Assembly: GCF_900110435.1 (NCBI RefSeq)
Contig: NZ_FODT01000001.1
Span: forward strand, 671,335-735,334
DNA: 64,000 nt
Reading direction: 5' to 3'
Source of the DNA: Rhodopseudomonas pseudopalustris
Lineage (GTDB): Bacteria > Pseudomonadota > Alphaproteobacteria > Rhizobiales > Xanthobacteraceae
The first letter of the stretch is position 1, and each line of letters starts with the position of its first letter. Shown here one piece after another: positions 27,251-35,454 of this stretch. The notes under the pieces are model-generated. The model saw nothing but the letters and a program-made list of their open reading frames with translations, did no database searches and was not told the DNA's origin. The position numbers were made by a program, and so were the translations under genes.

Positions 27251-27520
27251 ATGGGCGTCAAGGACACTCTCACACAGAAGTTGCGCGAAGCTTTCACGCC
27301 GGAAAGCCTCGACGTGATCGACGAATCAAACTTGCACGAAGGTCATGCCGGCCATTCCGGCCGCGGTGAGTCGCACTTCCGGGTCAATATCGTGTCGGAC
27401 GCATTCGCCGGCAAGAGCCGGATCGACCGCCACCGCATGATCAACGAGCTGCTGGCCGCGGAACTCAAGGGCGGGCTCCACGCTTTGGCGGTCAAGGCGA
27501 AGGCGCCGGGCGAGGCGTAA
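27251..27520 (+). CDS. bolA: BolA family protein
   Basis: An 89-residue protein with the BolA fold: KLREAFTPESLDVIDESNLHEGHAGH, then HFRVNIVSDAFAGKSRIDRHRMIN and a helix ending LHALAVKAKAP. BolA proteins pair with monothiol glutaredoxins to bind or transfer [2Fe-2S] clusters through the conserved His residues visible here. ATG 27251 is preferred over an in-frame upstream start at 27215 because the family begins here. No Grx4-type gene is next to it. Confidence 0.93.
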   Translation: MGVKDTLTQKLREAFTPESLDVIDESNLHEGHAGHSGRGESHFRVNIVSDAFAGKSRIDRHRMINELLAAELKGGLHALAVKAKAPGEA

Positions 27521-27561
27521 AGCGGGCAACGCCAGCGCTCGTGGGCGACAACGCCGCTTGC

Positions 27562-28884
27562 CTACGGCACCGGACCGATTCGCGCGATCTTTCCCTTCTT
27601 CTTGTCGGCCGCCTCGGCTTCCGTCTCGCGCGGAACCGGCACGATGCGCAGCGCGGTGATGCGATTGCGCTCGCGGCGCAGCACGCGGAAGCGGAAGCCG
27701 TGGAAGGTGAAGCTCTGGCCGCGGTCCGGAATCGAGCGCGCCTCGTGGATCACCAGGCCGGCGATCGTGGTCGCCTCCTCGTCCGGCAGGTTCCAGTCCA
27801 TCGCGCGGTTGAGATCGCGGATCGGCACCGAGCCGTCCACCACCACCGAGCCGTCGGGCTGGGTGCGGACGCCGGCCACCACGATGTCGTGCTCGTCGGA
27901 GATGTCGCCGACGATCTCCTCGAGGATATCCTCGAGCGTCACCATGCCTTCGACTTCGCCGTATTCGTCGACCACCAGCGCGAAGTGAGTCTTGCGTGAG
28001 CGGAACGCCTTGAGCTGCTCCGACACCAGTCGCATCTCCGGCACGAACCACGGCGGCAGCGCGATCTTGGTGACGTCGATATTGCTCGCGTCGCCCTCGG
28101 CCGCGCGCATCGCGCGCAGCAGATCCTTGGCGTGAAGGACGCCGATGATGTTCTCCGGCTTCTCGCGCCACAGCGGAATCCGCGTGTACTCGGTCGCCAG
28201 CACCTCGCGCACCAATTCTTCCGGCGGCAGATCGGCGTTGACCATCACCATCTCGGTGCGGTGGACCATCACGTCCGAGACCTGCAATTCGCTGAGATCG
28301 AGCAGGCCGCCGAACATGTCGCGGTCGTGCTTGGCGACGCCGCCTTCGTGATGAATGAGTTCGACCGCGCCGCGCAGCCGCTCGGTCGCCGTCAGCAGCG
28401 ACTGGTGGGCGCCGACCTTCACGCCCATCAGCCGCATCAGGACGCGAACAAGCGCCTCGATCACCGTGAGCAGCGGACCGAGCACCAGCACCATCGCCCG
28501 CATCGGCTTCGCCACCAGCAGCGCGAAGCGGTCCGGCGCGTTGATGGCGATGGTCTTCGGCAGCACCTCGGCGAAGATCACCACCAGCACGGTCATCACC
28601 GCAGTGGCGTAGAGCACGCCGAGCTCGCCGAACCACGCGGTGAACAGGCCGGTCGCCAGCGCCGATGCGCCGATGTTGAAGATGTTGTTGCCGAGCAGCA
28701 GCGCGCCGATCATCCGCTCGCGCACGGCGAGCAGCCGGCCGACGATCCCGGCGTTGCGACTGCCCTGCTTCGCCAGCCGCATCATGTTGGCGCGCGAGGC
28801 CGCGGTCAGCGCGGTCTCGCTGGCGGAGAAGAACGCCGAGCCGAACAGACACGCGATCACGATGCCGAACGTCAACCAGTCCAT
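27562..28884 (-). CDS. CNNM/CorC (HlyC)-type transporter with DUF21 and CBS domains
   Basis: A 440-residue protein. The first 190 residues hold a DUF21 membrane domain (SAFFSASETALTAASRANMM, then several hydrophobic segments with VIFAEVLPKTIAIN). A CBS pair follows (SDVMVHRTEMVMV, VVDEYGEVEGMVTLEDILEE), then a C-terminal CorC_HlyC domain with DGSVPIRDLNR. The family exports Mg2+ or Co2+ and is often misnamed hemolysin. ATG 28884 is used; a GTG at 28902 overlaps the aroB stop (GTGA) and would couple the two. It ends an aroK-aroB-corC chain. Confidence 0.9.
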   Translation of the reverse strand: MDWLTFGIVIACLFGSAFFSASETALTAASRANMMRLAKQGSRNAGIVGRLLAVRERMIGALLLGNNIFNIGASALATGLFTAWFGELGVLYATAVMTVLVVIFAEVLPKTIAINAPDRFALLVAKPMRAMVLVLGPLLTVIEALVRVLMRLMGVKVGAHQSLLTATERLRGAVELIHHEGGVAKHDRDMFGGLLDLSELQVSDVMVHRTEMVMVNADLPPEELVREVLATEYTRIPLWREKPENIIGVLHAKDLLRAMRAAEGDASNIDVTKIALPPWFVPEMRLVSEQLKAFRSRKTHFALVVDEYGEVEGMVTLEDILEEIVGDISDEHDIVVAGVRTQPDGSVVVDGSVPIRDLNRAMDWNLPDEEATTIAGLVIHEARSIPDRGQSFTFHGFRFRVLRRERNRITALRIVPVPRETEAEAADKKKGKIARIGPVP

Positions 28885-28898
28885 GACGTCGGGTTCGC

Positions 28899-30047
28899 TC
28901 ACGACGCGCGCGCGAGCTGCCGGGCGAGGAAGTCGCGAACCGGCGCCGGCTCGACGTCGTTGGCGATCACCGCGCGGCCGATTCCCTCCATCAGGATGAA
29001 GGTGAGCTGACCGCGCTTGACCTTCTTGTCCTGCGTCATCCGCGCCAGCAGCGCGTCGGCGTCGGCGAGGCCCTCTTGGGCGAAGCCGGCGATGTCCTGC
29101 AGCCGCGTCGGCAACCCGACCTCGGCGAGATGATGCTGCAGCCGCAGCGCATCGGCCTCCGGCATCATGCCGCGCTCGGCGGAGAATTGCGCCGCCAGCA
29201 CCATGCCGATCGCCACGCCCTCGCCGTGAAACAGCCGGTCGGAGAATCCGGTGGCGGCTTCCAGCGCATGACCGAAGGTGTGACCGAGATTGAGCAGCGC
29301 GCGCTCGCCGTTCTCGCGCTCGTCGCGCGCCACGATCGCCGCTTTCGCCCGGCACGAGGTGGCGATGGCGTGCTCGCGCGCCGGGCCGCCGCGGACGATC
29401 TCGGCGTGGTTGGCTTCGAGCCAGGCGAAGAACGCCTCGTCGCCGAGCGCGCCGTATTTCGCCACTTCGGCGTAGCCGGCGCGAAACTGCCGCGGCGACA
29501 GCGTGTCGAGGACGGCGGTGTCGGCGATCACCAGCACCGGTTGATGGAACGCGCCGAGCAGGTTCTTGCCCTGCGGCGAGTTGATGCCGGTCTTGCCGCC
29601 GACCGAGGAATCGACCTGCGCCAGAAGCGAGGTCGGCACCTGCACGAAATCGACGCCGCGGCGCACGATCGCCGAAGCAAAGCCGGCGAGATCGCCGACC
29701 ACGCCGCCGCCGAGCGCGATCACCAGATCGTTGCGCTCGATCTTCGCGGCGATCAGCGCCTCGGCGACTTGTTCGAGCCCCGCATAGGTCTTGGAGCTTT
29801 CGCCTTCGCCGACCACGATCCGCTGATGCGCGACGCCGGCCTTGTCGAGCACCGCCTCGGCCTGCGCCAGCCAGTGCTGCGCCACGGTGCGATCGGTGAC
29901 GATCGCGGTGCGCGCGCCGGGCCGCAGCTTGGCGATCCGCTCGCCGAGCGTGCCCAGCACGTCGCGGCCGATCACGATGTCATAGGCGCGATCGCCGAGG
30001 GCGACGTCGACGGTGATCGGGGCGGAATGATTCAGCGGCGCGGTCAT
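28899..30047 (-). CDS. aroB: 3-dehydroquinate synthase AroB
   Basis: A 382-residue protein from ATG 30047, overlapping the aroK stop as ATGA. It has ALGGGVVGDLAGFASAIVRRGVDFVQVPTSLLAQVDSSVGGKTGIN, the defining AroB segment, and the metal ligands in LNLGHTFGHALE plus HGEGVAIGM. AroB converts DAHP to 3-dehydroquinate in the shikimate pathway using NAD+ and a divalent metal. It sits between aroK and the CorC-type gene and is surely one transcript with aroK. Confidence 0.97.
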   Translation of the reverse strand: MTAPLNHSAPITVDVALGDRAYDIVIGRDVLGTLGERIAKLRPGARTAIVTDRTVAQHWLAQAEAVLDKAGVAHQRIVVGEGESSKTYAGLEQVAEALIAAKIERNDLVIALGGGVVGDLAGFASAIVRRGVDFVQVPTSLLAQVDSSVGGKTGINSPQGKNLLGAFHQPVLVIADTAVLDTLSPRQFRAGYAEVAKYGALGDEAFFAWLEANHAEIVRGGPAREHAIATSCRAKAAIVARDERENGERALLNLGHTFGHALEAATGFSDRLFHGEGVAIGMVLAAQFSAERGMMPEADALRLQHHLAEVGLPTRLQDIAGFAQEGLADADALLARMTQDKKVKRGQLTFILMEGIGRAVIANDVEPAPVRDFLARQLARAS

Positions 30048-30658
30048 GGGGTCTCGCTCAGGGTTGGCGCAGCGGCGCTGCACAGATAGCCGTGCAACGC
30101 CGCAACGCATTCATCGACGATCTTCTCGTGCGGCACGTCGCGCGACGCGATGGTGAGGTCGGCGCTGCGATACACCGGATAGCGCTCATCGATCAGCCGG
30201 GCGATGGTCCCGGCGGGATCCGGCGTCTTGAGCAGCGGCCGATCGGCGCGACGCTTCACCCGCCGCAGGATCACGTCGGCGTCGGCTTCGAGCCACAGCG
30301 ACACCGCTTTGTCGCGGATCCGGTCGCGGGTTTCCTCGCGCATGAAGGCGCCGCCGCCGGTCGCCAGAACCTTGGCGCCGCCGTCGAGCAGCCGCGCGAT
30401 CACCCGCGCCTCGCCGTCGCGGAAATGCGGCTCGCCGTGAGTGTCGAAAATCTCCGGGATGGTCATCGCCGCGGCGGACTCGATCTCGGTGTCGGCGTCG
30501 AGAAACGGCAGCCCGAGCCGCAGCGCCAGACGGCGGCCGACGGTCGACTTGCCGGCGCCCATCATGCCGATCAGCACGACCGCGCGCTCGCCCAGCGCCG
30601 CGACGATTTCGGCTTCCTGGGACCGGGCGGCGTCGGCCGGCGGTGCGATTTCAGACAT
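30044..30658 (-). CDS. aroK: Shikimate kinase AroK
   Basis: A 204-residue kinase with Walker A GMMGAGKST, the shikimate-binding region FLDADTEIES, then FRDGEARVIARL and ATGGGAFM. It phosphorylates shikimate at the 3-hydroxyl. ATG 30658 is used; GTG 30667 three codons earlier is possible. Its TGA overlaps the aroB ATG, giving tight translational coupling. The N-terminal 25 residues before the P-loop are a lineage-specific extension. Confidence 0.96.
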   Translation of the reverse strand: MSEIAPPADAARSQEAEIVAALGERAVVLIGMMGAGKSTVGRRLALRLGLPFLDADTEIESAAAMTIPEIFDTHGEPHFRDGEARVIARLLDGGAKVLATGGGAFMREETRDRIRDKAVSLWLEADADVILRRVKRRADRPLLKTPDPAGTIARLIDERYPVYRSADLTIASRDVPHEKIVDECVAALHGYLCSAAAPTLSETP

Positions 30659-30834
30659 TCGGAACACCCGTAGGCTTTGGGCTTGGGCTCGGGATCGGCC
30701 TGGGCTCGGAAGGGCCAGCTATACTACTGCGGTTGCTGCAGTTGCCAGAGTCTCTTGCCACGCGCCGGCGAACATGGTCCATCGTCGGCCATCATCCGGT
30801 TCCTTGCCGTTCCACCGCCGCCGAGATCAGCGAA

Positions 30835-30981
30835 ATGCCTACCTTGTTCCGCTTTCTGTCGGTCGTTGCGGTGATTGGTGGTATCATCTACGGGACGATC
30901 TTCGCGCTCGCCAATTTCGTCAGCCCGAAGTCGCGGGAAATGACCGTGGTCGTGCCGGCGGATAAATTTCTCAAGAAATAG
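30835..30981 (+). CDS. Small single-pass membrane protein, unknown
   Basis: A 48-residue protein, MPTLFRFLSVVAVIGGIIYG at the start, with one membrane segment (about residues 8-29) and a basic, hydrophilic C-terminus (SPKSREMTV, DKFLKK). The open frame reaches back to 30643, but the upstream part overlaps the aroK start and does not look like protein. It lies 17 bases before xerD on the same strand and is probably co-transcribed. I do not recognise a function. Confidence 0.65.
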   Translation: MPTLFRFLSVVAVIGGIIYGTIFALANFVSPKSREMTVVVPADKFLKK

Positions 30982-30998
30982 CGGTTAGCCTCGGTCGC

Positions 30999-32054
30999 AT
31001 GCGAAGACCGCGAAGCAAGCCAAGTTCCTCCGTTCAGTCGTCAGTCCAGGCTTTGGCGGCCGAGCCCGCCAACCGGGAGACCGCGCCGCTGCGGCCGGCC
31101 TCCTATTCGGACGCAGGGCTCAGCGAGCTGTTCCTCGACATGATCGCCGCCGAGCAAGGCGCGTCCGCCAACACCATCGACGCCTATCGACGCGACCTCG
31201 CCGACCTGTCGGATTATTTGACCCGAAGCCGCAAAAGCATCGCCTCCGCCGACACCGAAGCGCTGCGCGGTTATCTGGCCGATCTGGATGCGCGCGGCTT
31301 CAAATCGTCAAGCGTGGCGCGGCGGCTGTCGGCGATGCGACATCTGTTCCGTTTCCTGTTGAGCGAGCGGATCAGGGTCGACGATCCGGCCGCGATCCTG
31401 TCCGGACCGAAACGCGGGCGCGGCCTGCCGAAAGTGCTGTCGATCGCCGATGTCGATCGTCTGCTCGGCTATGCGCGGCAGCAGGCCGAGGCCGCGGACG
31501 GTGCTGGCGGCGTGCGCGCGGCGCGGCTGTATTGCCTGCTCGAGGTGCTTTACGCGACCGGGCTGCGCGTCTCCGAACTCGTGTCGCTGCCCTCGTCGGC
31601 GGCGCGGGGCGACGCGCGGATGATCGTGGTCCGCGGCAAGGGCGACAAGGAGCGGCTGGTGCCGCTCAATCACAGCGCGAAGCAGGCGATGACGCGCTAT
31701 CTGGCGACCGCAGCTGCAGCCGAAAAGGCCGCAGCGACCGCCCCCAAGGCCGGCGCCAAAGGCTCGAAATGGCTGTTCCCGTCTTTCGGCGAGAGCGGGC
31801 ATCTGACCCGGCAGCATTTCGCGCGCGATCTCAAGGATCTGGCCGGACGCGCGGGGCTTTCGCCGCGACTGGTCAGTCCGCACGTGCTGCGGCACGCCTT
31901 CGCCAGCCATCTGCTGCATAACGGCGCCGATTTGCGGATCGTGCAGACCCTGCTCGGCCATAGCGACATTTCCACCACGCAGATCTACACCCATGTGGTC
32001 GAGGATCGTCTGAAGAGCCTGGTGCGCGACCTGCACCCGCTGGCGGAAGGCTGA
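30999..32054 (+). CDS. xerD: Tyrosine recombinase XerD
   Basis: A 351-residue recombinase. The N-terminal SAM-like core-binding domain starts near LFLDMIAAEQGASANTIDAYRRDL. The catalytic domain has Arg in YATGLRVSEL, Lys in RGKGDKERLVPL, the His-x-x-Arg pair in HVLRHAFASH, His in LGHSDISTTQ and the nucleophile Tyr in IYTHV. XerD with XerC resolves chromosome dimers at dif under FtsK control. There is no integrase-style neighbourhood or attachment site, which supports the housekeeping role. The first 35 residues are a low-complexity extension. Confidence 0.93.
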   Translation: MRRPRSKPSSSVQSSVQALAAEPANRETAPLRPASYSDAGLSELFLDMIAAEQGASANTIDAYRRDLADLSDYLTRSRKSIASADTEALRGYLADLDARGFKSSSVARRLSAMRHLFRFLLSERIRVDDPAAILSGPKRGRGLPKVLSIADVDRLLGYARQQAEAADGAGGVRAARLYCLLEVLYATGLRVSELVSLPSSAARGDARMIVVRGKGDKERLVPLNHSAKQAMTRYLATAAAAEKAAATAPKAGAKGSKWLFPSFGESGHLTRQHFARDLKDLAGRAGLSPRLVSPHVLRHAFASHLLHNGADLRIVQTLLGHSDISTTQIYTHVVEDRLKSLVRDLHPLAEG

Positions 32055-32216
32055 ACCGCCAAACGTCGCGGACGCGAGGTGATTGCAACAGTCGCGGGCC
32101 TGATTCTTTTGCCTAAGGCGCCGTGCGGCCCAGCCGCTTGACTTGATCGGCGGTTGGCTCGAAAAGCCGGTGCTGGGCCGATAACGGCCACCGCAGCCCT
32201 CCCCATGTCCCTGGTC

Positions 32217-33179
32217 ATGTCAGAGCCCATGCGCAGCTATCTCGATTTCGAAAAGCCGGTCGCGGAACTCGATTCCAAGATTGACGAGTTGCGCACGCTG
32301 GCGGCGTCCGGCAGCGACATCCACGAGGAAGTCTCGCGCATCGAGGAAAAGGCCGCGCAAGCGCTGAACGAGCTCTATGCGGCGCTGACCCCGTGGCAGA
32401 AGACCCAGGTCGCGCGGCATCCGCAGCGGCCGCATTGCGTCGACTACATCCAAGGACTGATCACCGAATTCACTCCTCTGGCCGGCGACCGCAAGTTCGG
32501 CGAGGACGAGGCGCTGATCGGCGGGTTCGGCCGATTCCGCGGCGAGAGCATCTGCGTTCTCGGCCAGGAGAAGGGCTCCTCGACCGAGACCCGCCTCAAG
32601 CACAATTTCGGCATGGCGCGGCCCGAGGGCTATCGCAAGGCGGTCCGGCTGATGGAAATGGCCGACCGCTTCGGCATCCCGGTGCTGTCGCTGGTCGACA
32701 CCGCCGGCGCCTATCCGGGCATCGGCGCCGAGGAGCGCGGCCAGGCGGAGGCGATCGCGCGCTCGACCGACGCCTGCCTGCAGCTCGGCGTTCCCAATGT
32801 CGCCGTGGTGATCGGCGAAGGCGGCTCCGGCGGCGCGATCGCGATTGCCACCGCCAACAAGGTGCTGATGCTCGAGCATGCGATCTACAGCGTGATCTCC
32901 CCGGAGGCCGCCTCCTCGATCCTGTGGCGGGACGGCACCAAGGCGCAGGAAGCCGCCAATTCGATGAAGATCACCGCGCAGGACCTGCTGAGGTTCGGTG
33001 TGATCGACCAGATCCTGGCCGAGCCGAAGGGCGGCGCCCACCGCGACCCTGAGGCAATGATCGCGACCACCGGCGACGCCATCGCGGCGGCCTTCGCCGA
33101 ACTCAACGGCCTCGATTCCAGCACGGTCCGCAACAAGCGCCGGCAGAAATTCCTCGAGATCGGCCGCAAGCTGGGCTGA
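32217..33179 (+). CDS. accA: Acetyl-CoA carboxylase carboxyltransferase subunit alpha
   Basis: A 320-residue protein: [21 protein letters not shown] at the start, [43 protein letters not shown] and [12 protein letters not shown], all defining AccA. With AccD it transfers the carboxyl group from biotin to acetyl-CoA, giving malonyl-CoA for fatty acid synthesis. Several ATGs are in frame (32205, 32217, 32229); 32217 gives the normal length. accD, accB and accC are not in the window. It is 162 bases after xerD. Confidence 0.96.
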   Translation: MSEPMRSYLDFEKPVAELDSKIDELRTLAASGSDIHEEVSRIEEKAAQALNELYAALTPWQKTQVARHPQRPHCVDYIQGLITEFTPLAGDRKFGEDEALIGGFGRFRGESICVLGQEKGSSTETRLKHNFGMARPEGYRKAVRLMEMADRFGIPVLSLVDTAGAYPGIGAEERGQAEAIARSTDACLQLGVPNVAVVIGEGGSGGAIAIATANKVLMLEHAIYSVISPEAASSILWRDGTKAQEAANSMKITAQDLLRFGVIDQILAEPKGGAHRDPEAMIATTGDAIAAAFAELNGLDSSTVRNKRRQKFLEIGRKLG

Positions 33180-33595
33180 TCCAGCTCGTTGTTCTGACTG
33201 GTTTTATTCAGACGGACGAGCCGGCTTTCGCGGGAAGGCGCGATCGACGCCGCACCGGGCGGCGCCGTTGGCAGTTTGCTAACCATCCCACCGACCATCC
33301 TCCAAACCCATCAGCTCGGCCGCAGTTTCGCCGCGGGACCACGATTTATCGTTCCTTGACCACGTCAGGCAGGTCGCCGGCGCCGCGGCCCGATCGGCTT
33401 GCGAGGGTCCGGGCTTAAGGATAATCTTTCACCAGTGCAGGATGCGTCGGACTCCGGCGGGATCAACCTGCGCTTCTTGGTAAATTCGCGCGATAAAGTT
33501 TGAGCCAGATCGGCCGGACACGATCGCGTCAGAGCGACGGACTGAGCTGCTCGAATGTGGGGTGCAGGTTTGCCGGTCGTCTGGGGAGCTTCGCT
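33180..33595. other. 416-base gap between accA and the YkuD lipoprotein gene
   Basis: At 33184-33221 CTCGT-TG-TTCTGA ... TCAGA-CGG-ACGAG forms an imperfect hairpin just past the accA stop, a possible terminator. GGGGAG at 33583 is the ribosome-binding site of the next gene. The rest shows no gene or repeat I can support. Confidence 0.5.
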
Positions 33596-35074
33596 GTGAC
33601 AAGAACTCCGCTGCTGCGTGCGCTGCTGGCTTCGGCTGCGATCGCGGCGAGTTCATTGCTGGCCGGCTGCAACAGCGATCAGATGTCGCTCGCCACCAAC
33701 GCCAAGGCCAACCAGCCGGTGCCGCCCAAGCTCGTCGCCGAGATGCAGGCCAAGAACATGGATCTGCAATCGCCGATCCTGGTCCGGCTGTTCAAGCAGG
33801 AGGCCGAGCTCGAGGTCTGGAAACAGGACCGCACCGGCGTCTTCACGCTGCTGAAGAGCTATCCGATCTGCCGCTGGTCCGGCGATCTCGGCCCCAAGGT
33901 GCGCGAGGGCGACCGCCAGGCGCCGGAGGGGTTCTATGCGATCTCGCCCGGCCAGATGAATCCGCAGTCGTCTTACTATCTGTCGTTCAACACCGGCTAT
34001 CCGAACGCGTTCGACAAGTCGCTCGGCCGCACCGGCTCGCAGCTGATGGTGCACGGCGATTGTTCGTCGCGCGGCTGCTACGCGATGACCGACGAGCAGA
34101 TCGCCGAGATCTACTCGCTGGGGCGCGAGTCGTTCTTCGGCGGCCAGCGCGCATTCCAGCTGCAGGCCTATCCCTTCAAGATGACCCCGGTGAATTTCGC
34201 CAAGCATCGCAACAACCCGAACATGCCGTTCTGGAAGATGCTGAAGGAAGGCTATGATCATTTCGAGGTGACGCGGCAGGAGCCGAAGGTCGACTTCTGC
34301 GAACATAAATACGTGTTCGACGCCGCGCCGCCGCCCGGTTCTTCGAAGCCGCTGGCGTTCAATGCCTCCGCCAAGTGCCCGGCCTATTCGGTGCCCGCCG
34401 ACATTGCCGATGCAGTGCGGGAAAAGGACCAGAAGGACCAGACCAAGCTCGCCGAACTGATCTCCAAGGGCACGCCGGTGGCCCGGCTGCGCACCGGCAT
34501 CGACGGCGGCATGCACCAGGTATTCGCCGCCAAGATTCCCGACGGCTCGACCGGCCTGTCCGAAGTCGACGACAGTTCGTCAGTGGCGCTCGCGGCATTC
34601 GACCGCGCGCCCGGCACCATCCCGCCGACCGTCAATCCGCCGCGGCGGCCGTCCGACGGTCTGCTGCAGAAGGCGACAGAGACCACCTCGGTCGCAGCCG
34701 CGCCGGCAACGTCGACATCAAACCCGCCTGCGCGCGTCGCCTCGGCCTCGAAAGACGATATCGGCGGGTTGCTGTCCGGCTTGAGCCGAAGGGGCGGAAG
34801 CGGCGAGATCACGTCCTCCACGGCGCCGACGCCGTCCTCGCCGACGCAGGCCACCGCGCGGCGCAACGAGCCGACGCCAGCGCCGCCACGTCCGCACGCC
34901 ACAGTGCCGAAGTCGGCCGACACCAAGCAGGCCGCCGCCAAGCCGCAACTCAAGCCGGCGGTCGAACTCAACGGCGCGACCGCGGCAAAGCCGACGACGA
35001 CCGGCACGATCTCGGGCGCGGCGCCGGTGGTGTCGTCGAATAATTTCGAAGGCCGGTTCTCCGCCTTCCGCTGA
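33596..35074 (+). CDS. Murein L,D-transpeptidase (YkuD/YafK type) lipoprotein with long disordered tail
   Basis: A 492-residue protein from GTG 33596, with GGGGAG 8 bases upstream. It carries a lipoprotein signal with lipobox LAGC (Cys25). The catalytic domain (about 60-230) has the YafK-type motif HGDCSSRGC, with His153 and the nucleophile Cys161. Enzymes of this family cross-link or trim peptidoglycan, or attach or release outer-membrane lipoproteins. From about residue 320 the chain is Pro/Ala/Thr/Ser-rich low complexity without a known domain, presumably a spacer reaching through the periplasm. No neighbour shows the substrate. Confidence 0.87.
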   Translation: MTRTPLLRALLASAAIAASSLLAGCNSDQMSLATNAKANQPVPPKLVAEMQAKNMDLQSPILVRLFKQEAELEVWKQDRTGVFTLLKSYPICRWSGDLGPKVREGDRQAPEGFYAISPGQMNPQSSYYLSFNTGYPNAFDKSLGRTGSQLMVHGDCSSRGCYAMTDEQIAEIYSLGRESFFGGQRAFQLQAYPFKMTPVNFAKHRNNPNMPFWKMLKEGYDHFEVTRQEPKVDFCEHKYVFDAAPPPGSSKPLAFNASAKCPAYSVPADIADAVREKDQKDQTKLAELISKGTPVARLRTGIDGGMHQVFAAKIPDGSTGLSEVDDSSSVALAAFDRAPGTIPPTVNPPRRPSDGLLQKATETTSVAAAPATSTSNPPARVASASKDDIGGLLSGLSRRGGSGEITSSTAPTPSSPTQATARRNEPTPAPPRPHATVPKSADTKQAAAKPQLKPAVELNGATAAKPTTTGTISGAAPVVSSNNFEGRFSAFR

Positions 35075-35454
35075 GACGGCCGCCTCTTCCCGCAAACCCT
35101 CACTTCGTCATTCAGGGGCGCTCGCGTAGCGAGCGAGCCCGGAATCCATACTCCCTCGGGTCATTGTTTGCAGCGCGGCGCTGGCAAGCTGTGCCGGCTC
35201 GCGAGTCCAGGGGTTATAGATTCCGGGCTCGCGCTACGCGCGCCCGGAATGACGAACTTTGTGGCTGCGAGTGTTGTCGGTGTGCGTAGCAGCGCCGCGC
35301 TATGCGCGTGGTGGCGGCCTCGAAGCATGGGACCGCAAGCGCCCGTTGCCGCATCCTTCGAGGCGCGCAAGAGCGCGCACCTCAAGGATGACGCAAGCTC
35401 TGTGGCGACGGCGAGACAAGGCGACGGGCTGTCAGATCGGCCGTCGCCCCCGCC
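35075..35454. other. 380-base gap downstream of secA
   Basis: It contains the composite inverted repeat at 35105-35254. Between 35255 and 35454 I see only short open frames in GC-rich sequence and no clear gene. It separates two converging genes, so it should hold terminators only. Confidence 0.5.
35105..35254. repeat. Composite nested inverted repeat (two REP-like units head to head)
   Basis: The left unit is CGTCATTCAGGGGCGCTCGCGTAGCGAGCGAGCCCGGAATCC. The right unit is its inverse, GATTCCGGGCTCGCGCTACGCGCGCCCGGAATGACG, about 65 bases later. Each unit folds on itself, and the two units also pair with each other (outer CTTCGTCATTC against GAATGACGAA). This layout resembles bacterial BIME elements. 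A single unit of the same family lies at 4906-4953. Confidence 0.8.

Noticed and set aside
30999..32054. XerD as part of an integrative element or integron
   Set aside because: Neighbours are housekeeping genes, no tRNA or attachment repeat is adjacent, and the protein fits chromosomal XerD.
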